Shown here: in pieces, positions 1 through 7,795 of the stretch | Position numbering within the stretch: the stretch's first letter is position 1 | Layout: the number at the start of each line of letters is the position of its first letter | DNA from: CADEED01 sp035701825 | GTDB lineage: Bacteria > Pseudomonadota > Gammaproteobacteria > Steroidobacterales > Steroidobacteraceae | DNA length: 32,499 nucleotides | Reading direction: 5' to 3' | Assembly: GCA_035701825.1 (NCBI GenBank) | Contig: DASSRK010000161.1 | Coordinates: forward strand, 1 to 32,499 | Position numbers and translations under genes: made by a program | The notes under the pieces: model-generated | Seen by the model: only the letters and a program-made list of their open reading frames with translations | Database searches by the model: none | What the model was told of the DNA's origin: nothing

Positions 1-233
1 TCCAGCGCGCGCCGCATCAGCGGGTCGAGCGACTCGGCTTCGAGCACCAGCGTGAGAAAGGGCTTGCCACGCGCCTGGTTGACGCTCACCGCCAGCAGGT
101 CCTGCGCCGCGACGTTGGCGTACACCACGCACAGGTCCGAATCGAGCACCAGGATGCCCGTGGCCAGCGCGCCGATCAGGTCGGCGGGCTCGAAGTGCGC
201 GATCGCGGACGCGAGGAAACGCTCAACCGCCAT
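1..233 (-). CDS. glnL: Nitrogen regulation sensor kinase NtrB/GlnL, N-terminal part
   Basis: About 77 codons are visible; the rest lies beyond the left edge. The ATG ends at position 233. The N-terminus reads as the PAS sensor domain of NtrB: near residues 24-40 it has ATGILVLDSDLCVVYAN, followed by a QARGKPF segment, both typical of this family. NtrB is the cytoplasmic histidine kinase/phosphatase that controls NtrC phosphorylation under PII control. The kinase domain is not in the window, so the name rests on the PAS sequence plus the position on the same strand downstream of glnA, the usual glnA-glnL-glnG order. One DUF4124 gene lies between them, and the gap to its stop is 54 bp. Another PAS-type kinase is possible but less likely in this context. 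Confidence 0.8.
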   Translation of the reverse strand, partial: MAVERFLASAIAHFEPADLIGALATGILVLDSDLCVVYANVAAQDLLAVSVNQARGKPFLTLVLEAESLDPLMRRAL

Positions 234-283
234 GCGGCCTCCCGGCCCGGCATGGCGCGCGCCTGGCGCGCGGACGCGCCGGG

Positions 284-291
284 GTAGTTAG
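284..291 (-). repeat. CTAACTAC octamer, copy 1
   Basis: On the minus strand the TAA inside the octamer is the stop codon of the DUF4124 gene. See the finding on the octamer family. Confidence 0.7.
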
Positions 292-842
292 TGCGGCGTG
301 GGCTTCGGCGGGTTCGGCCGCGGCGGGCGCTGGCGCGCCGGCGATTCCAGCGTCGGCCGCTGCACGTGGAACGTGCTGGTGGCGGTGCACAGCACCTGGC
401 CGGCGGGGTCCGTGATGTTCGCGTTCACCGTGTGGGCGCCGCGATCCGGATTGGATATCGAGACGCTCGGGCCCGTGCCCACTTCCGCGCCGTCGACCAG
501 GATGTGGACCCGGTCGCCCGGGCGCAGCGACGGCGACGAGATCAACGACAGCGTCACCGATTCGGGGCTGTGGAAGGTCTCGTCGTTGCGCGGCGAAAGC
601 GCGCAGCCGTCGTAGCGAAACGGGGAGGGATCGGCGCCCTCGGTGACCGGGCCGCCCGAACCGATGGACGACGGCGGCGCCGAGTAGGTCTGCGCCGGCT
701 TCAGGTCTATGGGTTGGCCGCCCGGCAGCGGGCGATCCGAATAAGTCTTGGTGCCATCCTTCTCGACGCGCACGTAGGTCGTGGCGAACGCCGCGGAGCT
801 CGCCAGCAGGGTCCCGAGGAATATGGCAAATGCCGTTTTCAT
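288..842 (-). CDS. DUF4124 domain-containing secreted protein
   Basis: Encodes 184 aa. The start is the ATG at 842, which opens a clean signal peptide (MKTAFAIFLGTLLASSAAFA); an upstream in-frame ATG would bury it. Directly after the predicted cleavage comes the DUF4124 signature (YVRVEKDGTKTYSDRP, about residues 23-38), a small domain common in proteobacterial envelope proteins. Residues of about 95-165 look like an Ig-like beta-sandwich (DRVHILVDGAEVGTG, GAHTVNANITDPAGQ). The tail is rich in Pro and Arg. The function of DUF4124 proteins is not established; export to the periplasm is inferred. The gene sits between glnA and glnL on the same strand, a placement I associate with gammaproteobacterial glnA loci, and may be transcribed from the glnA promoter by read-through. 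Confidence 0.8.
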   Translation of the reverse strand: MKTAFAIFLGTLLASSAAFATTYVRVEKDGTKTYSDRPLPGGQPIDLKPAQTYSAPPSSIGSGGPVTEGADPSPFRYDGCALSPRNDETFHSPESVTLSLISSPSLRPGDRVHILVDGAEVGTGPSVSISNPDRGAHTVNANITDPAGQVLCTATSTFHVQRPTLESPARQRPPRPNPPKPTPH

Positions 843-900
843 GGCACCCGAGGATAGCCGCTCCGGCTGAATCCAGCCAAAACGTGGGCCACACAAATGA

Positions 901-933
901 CGGGCGGCGGCAGTTGTGCACTGCCACCGCCCG
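901..933 (-). terminator. Strong hairpin downstream of glnA
   Basis: The arms CGGGCGG...CCGCCCG and GGCAGT...ACTGCC make a long stem with a single internal C/A mismatch and a 5-nt loop (TGTGC). It lies 100 bp past the glnA stop and upstream of the DUF4124 gene. On the minus strand it is followed only by a short T-rich stretch (TCATTTGT), so it may be a partial terminator or an mRNA 3'-end stabiliser that lowers expression of the downstream genes relative to glnA. Confidence 0.5.
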
Positions 934-1032
934 CATTTGGCTCAAACAGACGGAAGGAAGACTCGCGGGCGTGTTCGTCGGGTCAATGCCCGCTTTGCCA
1001 GACCAGGAGGCTTCCCACCGTCGCACGTCGCC

Positions 1033-2442
1033 TCAGCAGCTGTAGTACATGTCGAGCTCGACCGGGTGCGTGCTCATGCGGAAGCGCGTGACTTCCTGCA
1101 TCTTCAGCCCGATGTACGCGTCGATCACGTCGTTGGTGAACACACCGCCGCGGGTCAGGAACTCGCGGTCCTTGTCGAGCGCTTCCAGTGCCATGTCCAG
1201 CGAATGGCACACCTGCGGAATGTGCTTTTCCTCTTCCGGCTCGAGGTCGTAGAGGTCCTTGTCCGCCGGTTCGCCCGGATGGATCTTGTTCTGGATGCCG
1301 TCGAGGCCGGCCATCATCATGGCCGCGAACGCGAAGTACGGGTTCGCCGAGGAGTCCGGGAAGCGCACTTCGATGCGACGCGCCTTCGGGTTCGACACCC
1401 ACGGAATGCGGATCGACGCCGAACGATTGCGCGCGGAGTACGCCAGCATCACCGGCGCTTCGAAGCCAGGGACGAGTCGCTTGTACGAGTTGGTGCCCGG
1501 GTTCGTGAACGCGTTGATCGCCTTGGCGTGCTTGATGATGCCGCCGATGTAGTACAGCGCGGTGTCGGAAAGGCCGCCGTACTTGTCACCCGCGAACAGC
1601 GCCTGGCCGGCCTTCTGCAGCGACTGGTGCACGTGCATGCCCGAACCGTTGTCGCCGACCAGCGGCTTCGGCATGAACGTCGCGGTTTTGCCGTAGCTGT
1701 GCGCGACGTTGTGGACCGCGTACTTGAGGATCTGCACTTCGTCGGCCTTCTTCACGAGTCCACCCGCGCCCACGCCGATTTCGCACTGGCCGCCCGTCGC
1801 CACTTCGTGGTGATGGACTTCGACCTTCATGCCCATCTCGACGAGCGCGTCGCACATCGCCGAGCGGATGTCCTGGTAGGCGTCGACCGGCGGAACCGGG
1901 AAGTAGCCACCCTTGACGCCGGGGCGATGGCCCTTGTTGCCGTCCGGGTAGGCCGTGTTGCTGTTCCACGCACCTTGCCCCGAGTCGATGTCGTAGGAGG
2001 TGCCGTTCATGTTGCTCGACCAGCGCACGCTGTCGAAGATGAAGAATTCGTTTTCAGGTCCGAACAGCGCGCCGTCGGCGATGCCGGTGGACTTGAGATA
2101 GGCCTCGGCGCGTTTGCCGAGCGAGCGCGGGTCGCGCTCGTAGCCCTGCATGGTCGCGGGCTCGATGATGTCGCAGCGGATGTTGACCGTGGTCTGTTCG
2201 AAGAACGGGTCGATCACCGCGGTGGTCGGATCGAGCGCCAGGATCATGTCCGACTCGTTGATGCCCTTCCAACCTGCGATGGACGAGCCGTCGAACATCT
2301 TGCCGTCGCGGAACAAGTCTTCATCGACCAGGTTCGCGGGAATGGTTACGTGTTGTTCTTTGCCGCGCGTGTCGGTGAAGCGAAGGTCGGCGTACTTGAC
2401 CTCTTTGTCTTTGATCAACTTGATTACATCTGCCGGTTTCAT
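1033..2442 (-). CDS. glnA: Glutamine synthetase type I (GSI-beta)
   Basis: Encodes 469 aa, the usual length for the dodecameric bacterial enzyme. It condenses glutamate and ammonia to glutamine using ATP in the cytoplasm. Diagnostic segments are MFDGSSIAGW (residues 49-58), the metal/glutamate-binding FGPENEFF (127-134), GDNGSGMHVHQS (263-274), NSYKRLVPGFEAP (318-330) and NRSASIRIP (339-347). Tyr398 in DKDLYDLEPEE matches the adenylylation tyrosine (Tyr397 in E. coli), so control by the GlnE adenylyltransferase is expected. The ATG at 2442 is preceded by AAGGA with 9 bp spacing. Transcription very likely starts from the sigma54 promoter just upstream. Confidence 0.98.
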   Translation of the reverse strand: MKPADVIKLIKDKEVKYADLRFTDTRGKEQHVTIPANLVDEDLFRDGKMFDGSSIAGWKGINESDMILALDPTTAVIDPFFEQTTVNIRCDIIEPATMQGYERDPRSLGKRAEAYLKSTGIADGALFGPENEFFIFDSVRWSSNMNGTSYDIDSGQGAWNSNTAYPDGNKGHRPGVKGGYFPVPPVDAYQDIRSAMCDALVEMGMKVEVHHHEVATGGQCEIGVGAGGLVKKADEVQILKYAVHNVAHSYGKTATFMPKPLVGDNGSGMHVHQSLQKAGQALFAGDKYGGLSDTALYYIGGIIKHAKAINAFTNPGTNSYKRLVPGFEAPVMLAYSARNRSASIRIPWVSNPKARRIEVRFPDSSANPYFAFAAMMMAGLDGIQNKIHPGEPADKDLYDLEPEEEKHIPQVCHSLDMALEALDKDREFLTRGGVFTNDVIDAYIGLKMQEVTRFRMSTHPVELDMYYSC

Positions 2443-2483
2443 TGTTAGCGATCCTTTGGAAGGGGTTTGAGCCTGGGTCTCAA

Positions 2484-2499
2484 TGCATTCGCTGTGCCA
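2484..2499 (-). promoter_or_regulatory. Sigma54 (-24/-12) promoter of glnA
   Basis: The minus strand reads TGGCACAGCGAATGCA, against the consensus TGGCAC-N5-TTGCA/T: only one base differs in the -12 element. The GG and GC dinucleotides are exactly 10 bp apart, as RpoN requires. Transcription would start about 12 nt past the GC, near 2473, leaving a leader of about 30 nt before the glnA ATG. Activation by phosphorylated NtrC is expected. Confidence 0.8.
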
Positions 2500-2551
2500 G
2501 ACGCCTAATCGTTTGGAATCAAAGAGTTAAGAGAGTCCATGGCCACAGTCC

Positions 2552-2566
2552 GCACATTTTTGGTGC
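2552..2566. promoter_or_regulatory. NtrC-binding site candidate upstream of glnA
   Basis: GCACATTTTTGGTGC is a 15-bp site that matches the NtrC pattern GCACC-N5-GGTGC except for one base. Its centre lies about 86 bp upstream of the predicted start of transcription, a normal enhancer distance. A weaker second match (GCACC, then GAAGC in place of GGTGC) lies at 2624-2638 and may be a low-affinity partner. Confidence 0.65.
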
Positions 2567-2671
2567 GGTCGCGCGGAATTTTGCTCTATTTCGAGTCAGA
2601 TTTGTGCCCGACGCGTGGGCGGCGCACCCCATTGAAGCAGCAAAAAGTATCTTTATGGATGATGTGGCGTT

Positions 2672-2691
2672 ATAGTTCATTTATGGACTAT
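2672..2691. promoter_or_regulatory. Palindromic operator candidate of the toxin-antitoxin operon
   Basis: ATAGTTCAT-TT-ATGGACTAT is an inverted repeat with 9-bp arms, one mismatch and a 2-bp spacer. It sits just before the antitoxin start and overlaps a possible -10 hexamer TATAGT (2671-2676); no convincing -35 goes with it. TTTATGGA also occurs as a direct repeat at 2652-2659 and 2680-2687. Such sites are typical targets for autorepression by the antitoxin or the toxin-antitoxin complex. The region is clearly more AT-rich than its surroundings. Confidence 0.55.
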
Positions 2692-2702
2692 TGGAGCGAA
2701 AC

Positions 2703-3116
2703 ATGATCGTCAGTGTTGCCGGCACCGTCCGGCCCGTACGAACGAACACTTCGGATTTCGCCGCTGCCGGCGGCGCGGGCCTGCGGGCCTTCGCCAATAT
2801 CGCCGAACGTTGGGGACTGACGGTGGCCGAGCAGCTCAAGTTGTTAGGCATCGCCTCGCGCTCCACCTTCTTCAAGTGGCGCCGCGAACGCGAGCCGCGC
2901 CTCCCGCAGGACACGCTCGAGCGGCTCTCGTACCTGCTCGGCATCTATAAGGCCCTGCAGATCCTGCTGCCGGATCCCCGCGCCGCGGACGAATGGGTTC
3001 GCAAGCCGAACGCCGCGGCGCCCTTCGGCGGCGGTTCGGCCCTCGACCGCATGTTGTCGGGCCAGGTCGCCGACCTGTACGTGGTGCGCCAGTACCTCGA
3101 CGCCGAGCGCGGTTAA
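2703..3116 (+). CDS. Xre/MbcA/ParS-family antitoxin
   Basis: Encodes 137 aa from the ATG at 2703, which has GGAG 6 bp upstream; the in-frame TTG at 2691 overlaps the operator and has no ribosome site. The N-terminal half carries a helix-turn-helix-like region (LTVAEQLKLLGI, STFFKWRRERE) and the LSYLLGIYKAL helix. The C-terminal half is the DUF2384-type toxin-binding domain (WVRKPNAAAPFGG, SALDRMLSG, LYVVRQYLDAERG). In this family the antitoxin binds and neutralises a RES-domain toxin and represses its own promoter. The RES toxin gene follows 20 bp downstream. The pair sits between housekeeping genes (glnA and glyQ), a common way for such modules to insert. Confidence 0.9.
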   Translation: MIVSVAGTVRPVRTNTSDFAAAGGAGLRAFANIAERWGLTVAEQLKLLGIASRSTFFKWRREREPRLPQDTLERLSYLLGIYKALQILLPDPRAADEWVRKPNAAAPFGGGSALDRMLSGQVADLYVVRQYLDAERG

Positions 3117-3136
3117 AGCTCGGCCGGTTGCCACGG

Positions 3137-3829
3137 ATGGCCTCTTCCGCCGTTTCACAGCGCGCGGTGCGCGTCGCGCCCTGCCACCGCATCGTCGCCA
3201 GTCGTTTGCCGACCATCCACCTGTTCGAACGGGTCGCGGATCCGGCCGACTGGGAGGCGCTGTACAAACTGGAATCCATGACCAATCCGCGCCTGCGCGA
3301 CCAGGCCGGGGACATATCGCTGGTGCCGGTCGCCGATCGTGTCAGCGGCCCGAACGCCTCGGTGGTCATGGCGCCGTTCACCCACCTGTCGCCCCAGGGC
3401 ACACGGTTCACCGACGGGCATTTCGGTGCGTACTACGCGGCGGAGTCCATCGACACCGCCATCGCCGAGACGCGCTTCCATCGCGAGAATTTCCTGCGCG
3501 CCACCAGCCAGCCGCCGATGGAGCTGGAAATGCGCTGTTATCTCGCCGACGTCGCCTGCGAGCTGCACGACCTGCGCGGGCACCGCGCGCAGATGGCCGA
3601 CGTCTACGATCCGGCGAGCTACGCCGCCTCGCAGAAGCTTGGCCGGCAACTGCGCGATGCCGGCTCCAACGGCGTGGCGTTCGAAAGCGTGCGCCGCGCG
3701 GGTGGCGAATGCGTGGCGCTGTTCCGGCCGCGGCTGGTGCAGAACGTGCGCCAGGGCGTGCACCTGCGCTACGCCTGGGACGGCAACGTCATCGGCCACG
3801 TCTACGAGATGCGCGCCCTGAACCTGTGA
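3137..3829 (+). CDS. RES-domain toxin
   Basis: Encodes 230 aa from the ATG at 3137. The RES core is clear: TRFTDGHFGAYYAAESIDTA and IAETRFHRE (about residues 91-121) supply the conserved Arg, the Tyr-rich strand and the Glu. GVAFESVRRAGGECVALFRP (about residues 179-198) supplies the conserved Ser. RES toxins act on NAD: MbcT of Mycobacterium tuberculosis is an NAD phosphorylase, and ParT modifies phosphoribosyl pyrophosphate synthetase by ADP-ribosylation. Which activity this protein has cannot be read from the sequence. It is preceded by its cognate Xre-type antitoxin. No frameshift or lost catalytic residue is seen, so the module looks intact. Confidence 0.9.
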   Translation: MASSAVSQRAVRVAPCHRIVASRLPTIHLFERVADPADWEALYKLESMTNPRLRDQAGDISLVPVADRVSGPNASVVMAPFTHLSPQGTRFTDGHFGAYYAAESIDTAIAETRFHRENFLRATSQPPMELEMRCYLADVACELHDLRGHRAQMADVYDPASYAASQKLGRQLRDAGSNGVAFESVRRAGGECVALFRPRLVQNVRQGVHLRYAWDGNVIGHVYEMRALNL

Positions 3830-3894
3830 CGAAGACGGCGCCGGGCCTGCAAAGCGGCAAAGTCTTCGCTTCGCCTCCCCAACCGATTCGAGTT

Positions 3895-3925
3895 TTGCCG
3901 GTTTGCCGGCCCGGCACCCTATACT
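3895..3925 (+). promoter_or_regulatory. Sigma70-type promoter candidate for glyQS
   Basis: A good -10 hexamer TATACT lies at 3920-3925, with TTGCCG at 3895-3900 as a possible -35. The 19-bp spacing is longer than ideal. The glyQ ATG is 41 bp past the -10. The stretch between the RES toxin stop (3829) and glyQ holds no other gene. Confidence 0.4.
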
Positions 3926-3966
3926 GCGCGCCGGTCGAAAAAGCCCCGTAGAAAAGCCGCCGATAA

Positions 3967-4923
3967 ATGCCCCAACCCGCCGTCGATATCCCGCTGGGCG
4001 CGCCGCCCCGCACTTTCCAGGACCTGATCCTCGCGCTGCAGAAATACTGGGCCGATCGGGGCTGCGTGATCCTGCAGCCGTACGACATGGAAATGGGCGC
4101 CGGTACTTTCCACACGGCGACCTTCCTGCGTGCGGTGGGGCCCGAGCCATGGTCGGCCGCGTATGTGCAGCCCTCGCGCCGTCCCACCGACGGCCGCTAC
4201 GGCGACAACCCGTTCCGGCTGCAGCACTACTACCAGTTCCAGGTGGTGATCAAACCCTCGCCGCTCGAGATCCTGGAGCTGTACATCGGTTCACTGCGCG
4301 CGCTGGGCTTCGACATGCAGGTGCACGACCTGCGCTTCGTCGAAGACAACTGGGAGTCGCCGACGCTCGGCGCCTGGGGACTCGGCTGGGAGGTGTGGCT
4401 CAACGGCATGGAGGTCACCCAGTTCACCTATTTCCAGCAGGTGGGCGGCCTCGACTGCCGGCCCGTGACCGGCGAGATCACCTACGGCCTCGAGCGCCTG
4501 GCGATGTACCTGCAGGGCGTCGAGAGCATCTTCGACATCGTGTGGGCCGACGGCCCGCTGGGTCGCATCACCTATCGCGACGTGTACCACCAGAACGAAG
4601 TCGAGCAGTCGAAGTACAACTTCGAAGTCGCGGACACCGCGGTGCTGCTGCGGCGTTTCGATGAACACGAAGCCGAGTTCGGGCGGCTGATCGAGGCCCG
4701 GCTCGCATTGCCCGCCTACGAGCAGGTCATGAAGGCATCGCACACGTTCAACCTGCTCGACGCCCGCAAGGCGATCTCGGTGACCGAGCGCCAACGCTAC
4801 ATCCTGCGCGTGCGCACCATGGCGCGCGCGGTGGCGCAGGCGTACTACGAGAGCCGCGAGGCACTCGGCTTCCCGATGCTGGCAAACAAGGGCGGGTCGA
4901 TCCCGAAAGGGAGCCAGCCATGA
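3967..4923 (+). CDS. glyQ: Glycyl-tRNA synthetase alpha subunit
   Basis: Encodes 318 aa. The alpha subunit of the bacterial alpha2beta2 glycyl-tRNA synthetase carries the class II catalytic core that forms glycyl-adenylate. Family hallmarks are TFQDLILALQKYWADRGC, QPYDMEMGAGTFHTATFLR, the YVQPSRRPTDGRYGDNPFRL segment, HYYQFQVVIKPSP, and ITYGLERLAMYLQGV near residue 180. Length and sequence are normal. The stop overlaps the start of glyS (ATGA), so the two subunits are translationally coupled. Confidence 0.98.
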   Translation: MPQPAVDIPLGAPPRTFQDLILALQKYWADRGCVILQPYDMEMGAGTFHTATFLRAVGPEPWSAAYVQPSRRPTDGRYGDNPFRLQHYYQFQVVIKPSPLEILELYIGSLRALGFDMQVHDLRFVEDNWESPTLGAWGLGWEVWLNGMEVTQFTYFQQVGGLDCRPVTGEITYGLERLAMYLQGVESIFDIVWADGPLGRITYRDVYHQNEVEQSKYNFEVADTAVLLRRFDEHEAEFGRLIEARLALPAYEQVMKASHTFNLLDARKAISVTERQRYILRVRTMARAVAQAYYESREALGFPMLANKGGSIPKGSQP

Positions 4924-7025
4924 GCGGCGCGCGCGATTTCCTGGTGGAGCTCGGGACCGAGGAGCTTCCGCCGCTGGCGCTGCCGGAGCTGGAACGGGCT
5001 TTCGCCGCAGGCTTGCGCGCCGGGCTCGCGGAAGCCGCGCTTTCGCACGGCGACATCCGCTCGTTCGCGACGCCGCGCCGCCTCGCGGTGCTGGTACGCG
5101 GACTCGCCGCGGCGCAATCGGCGCAGGCCATCCGGCTCAAGGGGCCGCCGGCCAGCGCGGCGTTCGGCAAGGACGGCGCGCCGACCACCGCCGCGCTCAA
5201 GTTCGCGGAGAAGTGCGGCGTCGGCGTCGATGCGCTCACGCGCGTCACCGAGGGCAAGGGCGAGTTCCTGTATTTCGAGGGAAAGAAAGCCGGCCAAACT
5301 ACCGTGAGCCTGCTGCCCGCGATGGTGCAGCGCTCGCTCGACGCGCTGCCCATACCCAAGCGCATGCGCTGGGGCTCGTCGGATGCGGAGTTCGTGCGCC
5401 CGGTGCACTGGCTGGTGATGCTGTATGGCTCCGAGCTGATCCCCTCGACGCTGCTCGACACCCAGGCCGGCAGCACCACGCGCGGCCATCGCTTCATGGG
5501 GACGCGCGACCTGCCGTTGGCGCAACCCGGCGACTACGAGGCCACGCTGCGCGAGCAGGGCAAGGTGGTCGCGGATTTCGCCGTGCGCCGCGCGATGATC
5601 CGCGAACAGGTCGAAGCCGTGGGCAAGTCGCTCGGCGGCCAGGCGCTGGTCGACGAGGCGTTGCTCGATGAAGTCACCGCACTGGTGGAATGGCCGTGCG
5701 CGCTCGCCGGCGCGTTCGAGGCGCGCTTCCTCGAACTGCCGCGCGAGGTGCTGATCTCCACGCTGCAGCATCACCAGAGGTATTTCCCGGTCGAGAGCCT
5801 CACGACCGGCAAGGATGCGGGCAAACTACTGGCGCACTTCATCACCGTCAGCAACATCGAGAGCCGGGATCCGGCGCGCGTACGCGGCGGCAACGAGCGC
5901 GTGGTGCGGCCACGGCTGTCGGACGCGGCCTTCTTCTGGAGCCAGGACCGCAAGCAACCCCTGGCCGCGCGCGTCGCCGCGCTCGACGCCGTCACGTTCC
6001 AGGCGAAGCTCGGCTCGATCGGCGACAAGGTGCGCCGCATCGCGACGCTGGCCGGCGAGATCGCCCGGCTGCTCGACACCAACGCGGCGCAGGCGACGCG
6101 CGCCGCCGAGCTCGCCAAGTGCGACCTGCTCACCCACATGGTCGGCGAATTCCCCGAGTTGCAGGGAATCATGGGCCGCTACTATGCAAGCGCGGATGGC
6201 GAGCCCGCCGAGGTCGCGACCGCGATCGACGAGCACTACATGCCGCGCGGCGCCGGCGGCGCGCTGCCGGCGACCGGCGCCGGGACCGCGGTGGCGCTGG
6301 CCGACAAGCTGGACACGCTCGCGGGAATCTTCGCCATCGGGCAGAAGCCGAGCGGCACCAAGGATCCGTTCGGATTGCGGCGCGCGGCCATCGGCGCGCT
6401 GCGCATCCTGGTCGAGAAGCAGCTCGATCTCGACCTGCGCGCCCTGGTGGTGCGCGCCGTCGCGCTGCAGCCGGTGCAAAACGCCGCGGCTGCGGGCGAG
6501 GTATGGGACTACCTGGTCGAGCGGCTGCGCGCGTATTTCATCGACGCCAGCAAGGGCGCGGGCAGCGCGGCCATCAGCACCGAGATGTTCGACGCGGTGC
6601 GCGCCAGCGATCCGGTGTCACCGCTGGACTTCGGCGCGCGGCTCACGGCGCTCAGCCGTTTCCTCGCGCTGCCCGAAGCGGCCAGCCTCACCGCCGCCAA
6701 CAAGCGCATTTCCAACATCCTCAAGAAGGCCGAACCCGGGGTCACGGGCGCGGTGGACGTGGGCGCGCTGCGCGAACCGGCTGAAAAGGCGCTGCACGAA
6801 GCGCTCGCCAGCGTGCTCGGCGACGTGGAGCGTGCGCTCGGCAAGCGCGACTATGCGGCGGCGCTCGGCCGGCTCGCGACCCTGCGTCCCGTGGTCGACG
6901 CATTCTTCGACGGCGTGATGGTCAACGCGGAGGACGCCGTCCTGCGACGCAACCGGCTCGCGTTGCTCGCGCAGTTGCGCCAGCAGTTCACGCGCATCGC
7001 GGACCTGTCCTGCCTGCCGGGCTGA
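4920..7025 (+). CDS. glyS: Glycyl-tRNA synthetase beta subunit
   Basis: Encodes 701 aa, the usual size of the bacterial beta subunit, which binds the tRNA and is needed for aminoacylation with GlyQ. The start ATG overlaps the glyQ stop by 4 bp. Recognisable segments include LVELGTEELPP at the N-terminus, the FATPRRLAVLV motif, PKRMRWGSSDAEFVRPVHW, LQHHQRYFPV, the HD-like region LLTHMVGEFPELQGIMGRYYA, and DPFGLRRAAIGALRI. The C-terminal part (about residues 590-690) is the DALR-type anticodon-binding domain. The following acyltransferase gene starts 9 bp later, so read-through into it is likely. Confidence 0.98.
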   Translation: MSGARDFLVELGTEELPPLALPELERAFAAGLRAGLAEAALSHGDIRSFATPRRLAVLVRGLAAAQSAQAIRLKGPPASAAFGKDGAPTTAALKFAEKCGVGVDALTRVTEGKGEFLYFEGKKAGQTTVSLLPAMVQRSLDALPIPKRMRWGSSDAEFVRPVHWLVMLYGSELIPSTLLDTQAGSTTRGHRFMGTRDLPLAQPGDYEATLREQGKVVADFAVRRAMIREQVEAVGKSLGGQALVDEALLDEVTALVEWPCALAGAFEARFLELPREVLISTLQHHQRYFPVESLTTGKDAGKLLAHFITVSNIESRDPARVRGGNERVVRPRLSDAAFFWSQDRKQPLAARVAALDAVTFQAKLGSIGDKVRRIATLAGEIARLLDTNAAQATRAAELAKCDLLTHMVGEFPELQGIMGRYYASADGEPAEVATAIDEHYMPRGAGGALPATGAGTAVALADKLDTLAGIFAIGQKPSGTKDPFGLRRAAIGALRILVEKQLDLDLRALVVRAVALQPVQNAAAAGEVWDYLVERLRAYFIDASKGAGSAAISTEMFDAVRASDPVSPLDFGARLTALSRFLALPEAASLTAANKRISNILKKAEPGVTGAVDVGALREPAEKALHEALASVLGDVERALGKRDYAAALGRLATLRPVVDAFFDGVMVNAEDAVLRRNRLALLAQLRQQFTRIADLSCLPG

Positions 7026-7034
7026 CCCGACGCA

Positions 7035-7766
7035 ATGCAGTTCCTCGGCTCGCTGGTATTCAACGTGCTCATGTGGCTGTGGATGCTGGTATTCGCGTTC
7101 ACCTACTGCGTGGTCACGCCGTTCATGCCGTTCCGCGCCCGTTTCTGGCTGGCGGGCGTGATGACACGCGTGATCTTCTTCAAGCTGAAGTGGCTGTGCG
7201 GGCTCACGTACACGGTCGAGGGCCGCGAGAACCTGCCGGCGGGCGCCAACGTGATCTTCATGAAGCACTCGTCCACCTGGGAAACCTTCGCGATCATGAT
7301 CCTGTTCCCGCCGCTGGTCTGGGTCATGAAACGCGAGATCCTGTTCATTCCCTTCGTCGGCTGGGGTTGCGTGCTGGCGCGCTGCATCGCCATCGATCGC
7401 AAGGCCGGCGCCAGCGCCGTGAACCAGGTGCTGAAGCAGGGCAAGGACCGCATGGAACGGCTCGGCGCCTCGGTGATGGTGTTTCCCGAGGGCACGCGCA
7501 TGGCGCCGGGCGAGACGCGGCGTTACGGTTCGAGCGGGACGTTGTTGGCCGCGCAACAAGGCTGCAAGATCGTGCCGGTGGCGCACAACGCCGGTTACTT
7601 CTGGCCGCGGCGCGGCGTGCTCAAGAAGCGCGGCGTCATTCGCGTGGTCATTGGTCCGCCGATCGAGGCCGCCGGGCGCGACGCACGCCAGGTGAATGAC
7701 GAAGTACAGGCGTGGATCGAGCGCCACGTCGAGGATCCCCGGGCGCGGCCCGCCGCGACCCGCTAG
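7035..7766 (+). CDS. 1-acyl-sn-glycerol-3-phosphate acyltransferase (PlsC family)
   Basis: Encodes 243 aa. It begins with one or two membrane helices (residues 1-32) and continues with a PlsC-type domain. The catalytic motif is H78-x4-E83 (KHSSTWET) rather than the textbook HX4D; this KHxSTWET form is, as far as I recall, usual in a proteobacterial subfamily found next to glyQS. VFPEGTR (149-155) is the glycerol-phosphate-binding motif, and GWGCVLARCIAIDR lies between. The family transfers an acyl chain to lysophosphatidic acid at the inner membrane. The gene lies between glyS and the pigment-cluster genes. It may be a housekeeping lipid enzyme (as lptA/hdtS near glyQS in Pseudomonas), or it may serve to esterify the polyene in this cluster; the sequence alone does not decide. 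Confidence 0.85.
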   Translation: MQFLGSLVFNVLMWLWMLVFAFTYCVVTPFMPFRARFWLAGVMTRVIFFKLKWLCGLTYTVEGRENLPAGANVIFMKHSSTWETFAIMILFPPLVWVMKREILFIPFVGWGCVLARCIAIDRKAGASAVNQVLKQGKDRMERLGASVMVFPEGTRMAPGETRRYGSSGTLLAAQQGCKIVPVAHNAGYFWPRRGVLKKRGVIRVVIGPPIEAAGRDARQVNDEVQAWIERHVEDPRARPAATR

Positions 7767-7795
7767 AGGAACGGTTTGCTGGGGGGCCCGTTCGG

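Noticed and set aside
916..2448. Long open frame on the plus strand opposite glnA
   Set aside because: It mirrors the codon bias of glnA, has no recognisable domain, and is rich in Arg, Val and His as antisense frames of GC-rich genes are.
2691..2702. TTG at 2691 as the antitoxin start
   Set aside because: It overlaps the operator and lacks a ribosome site, whereas the ATG at 2703 has GGAG at a good distance.
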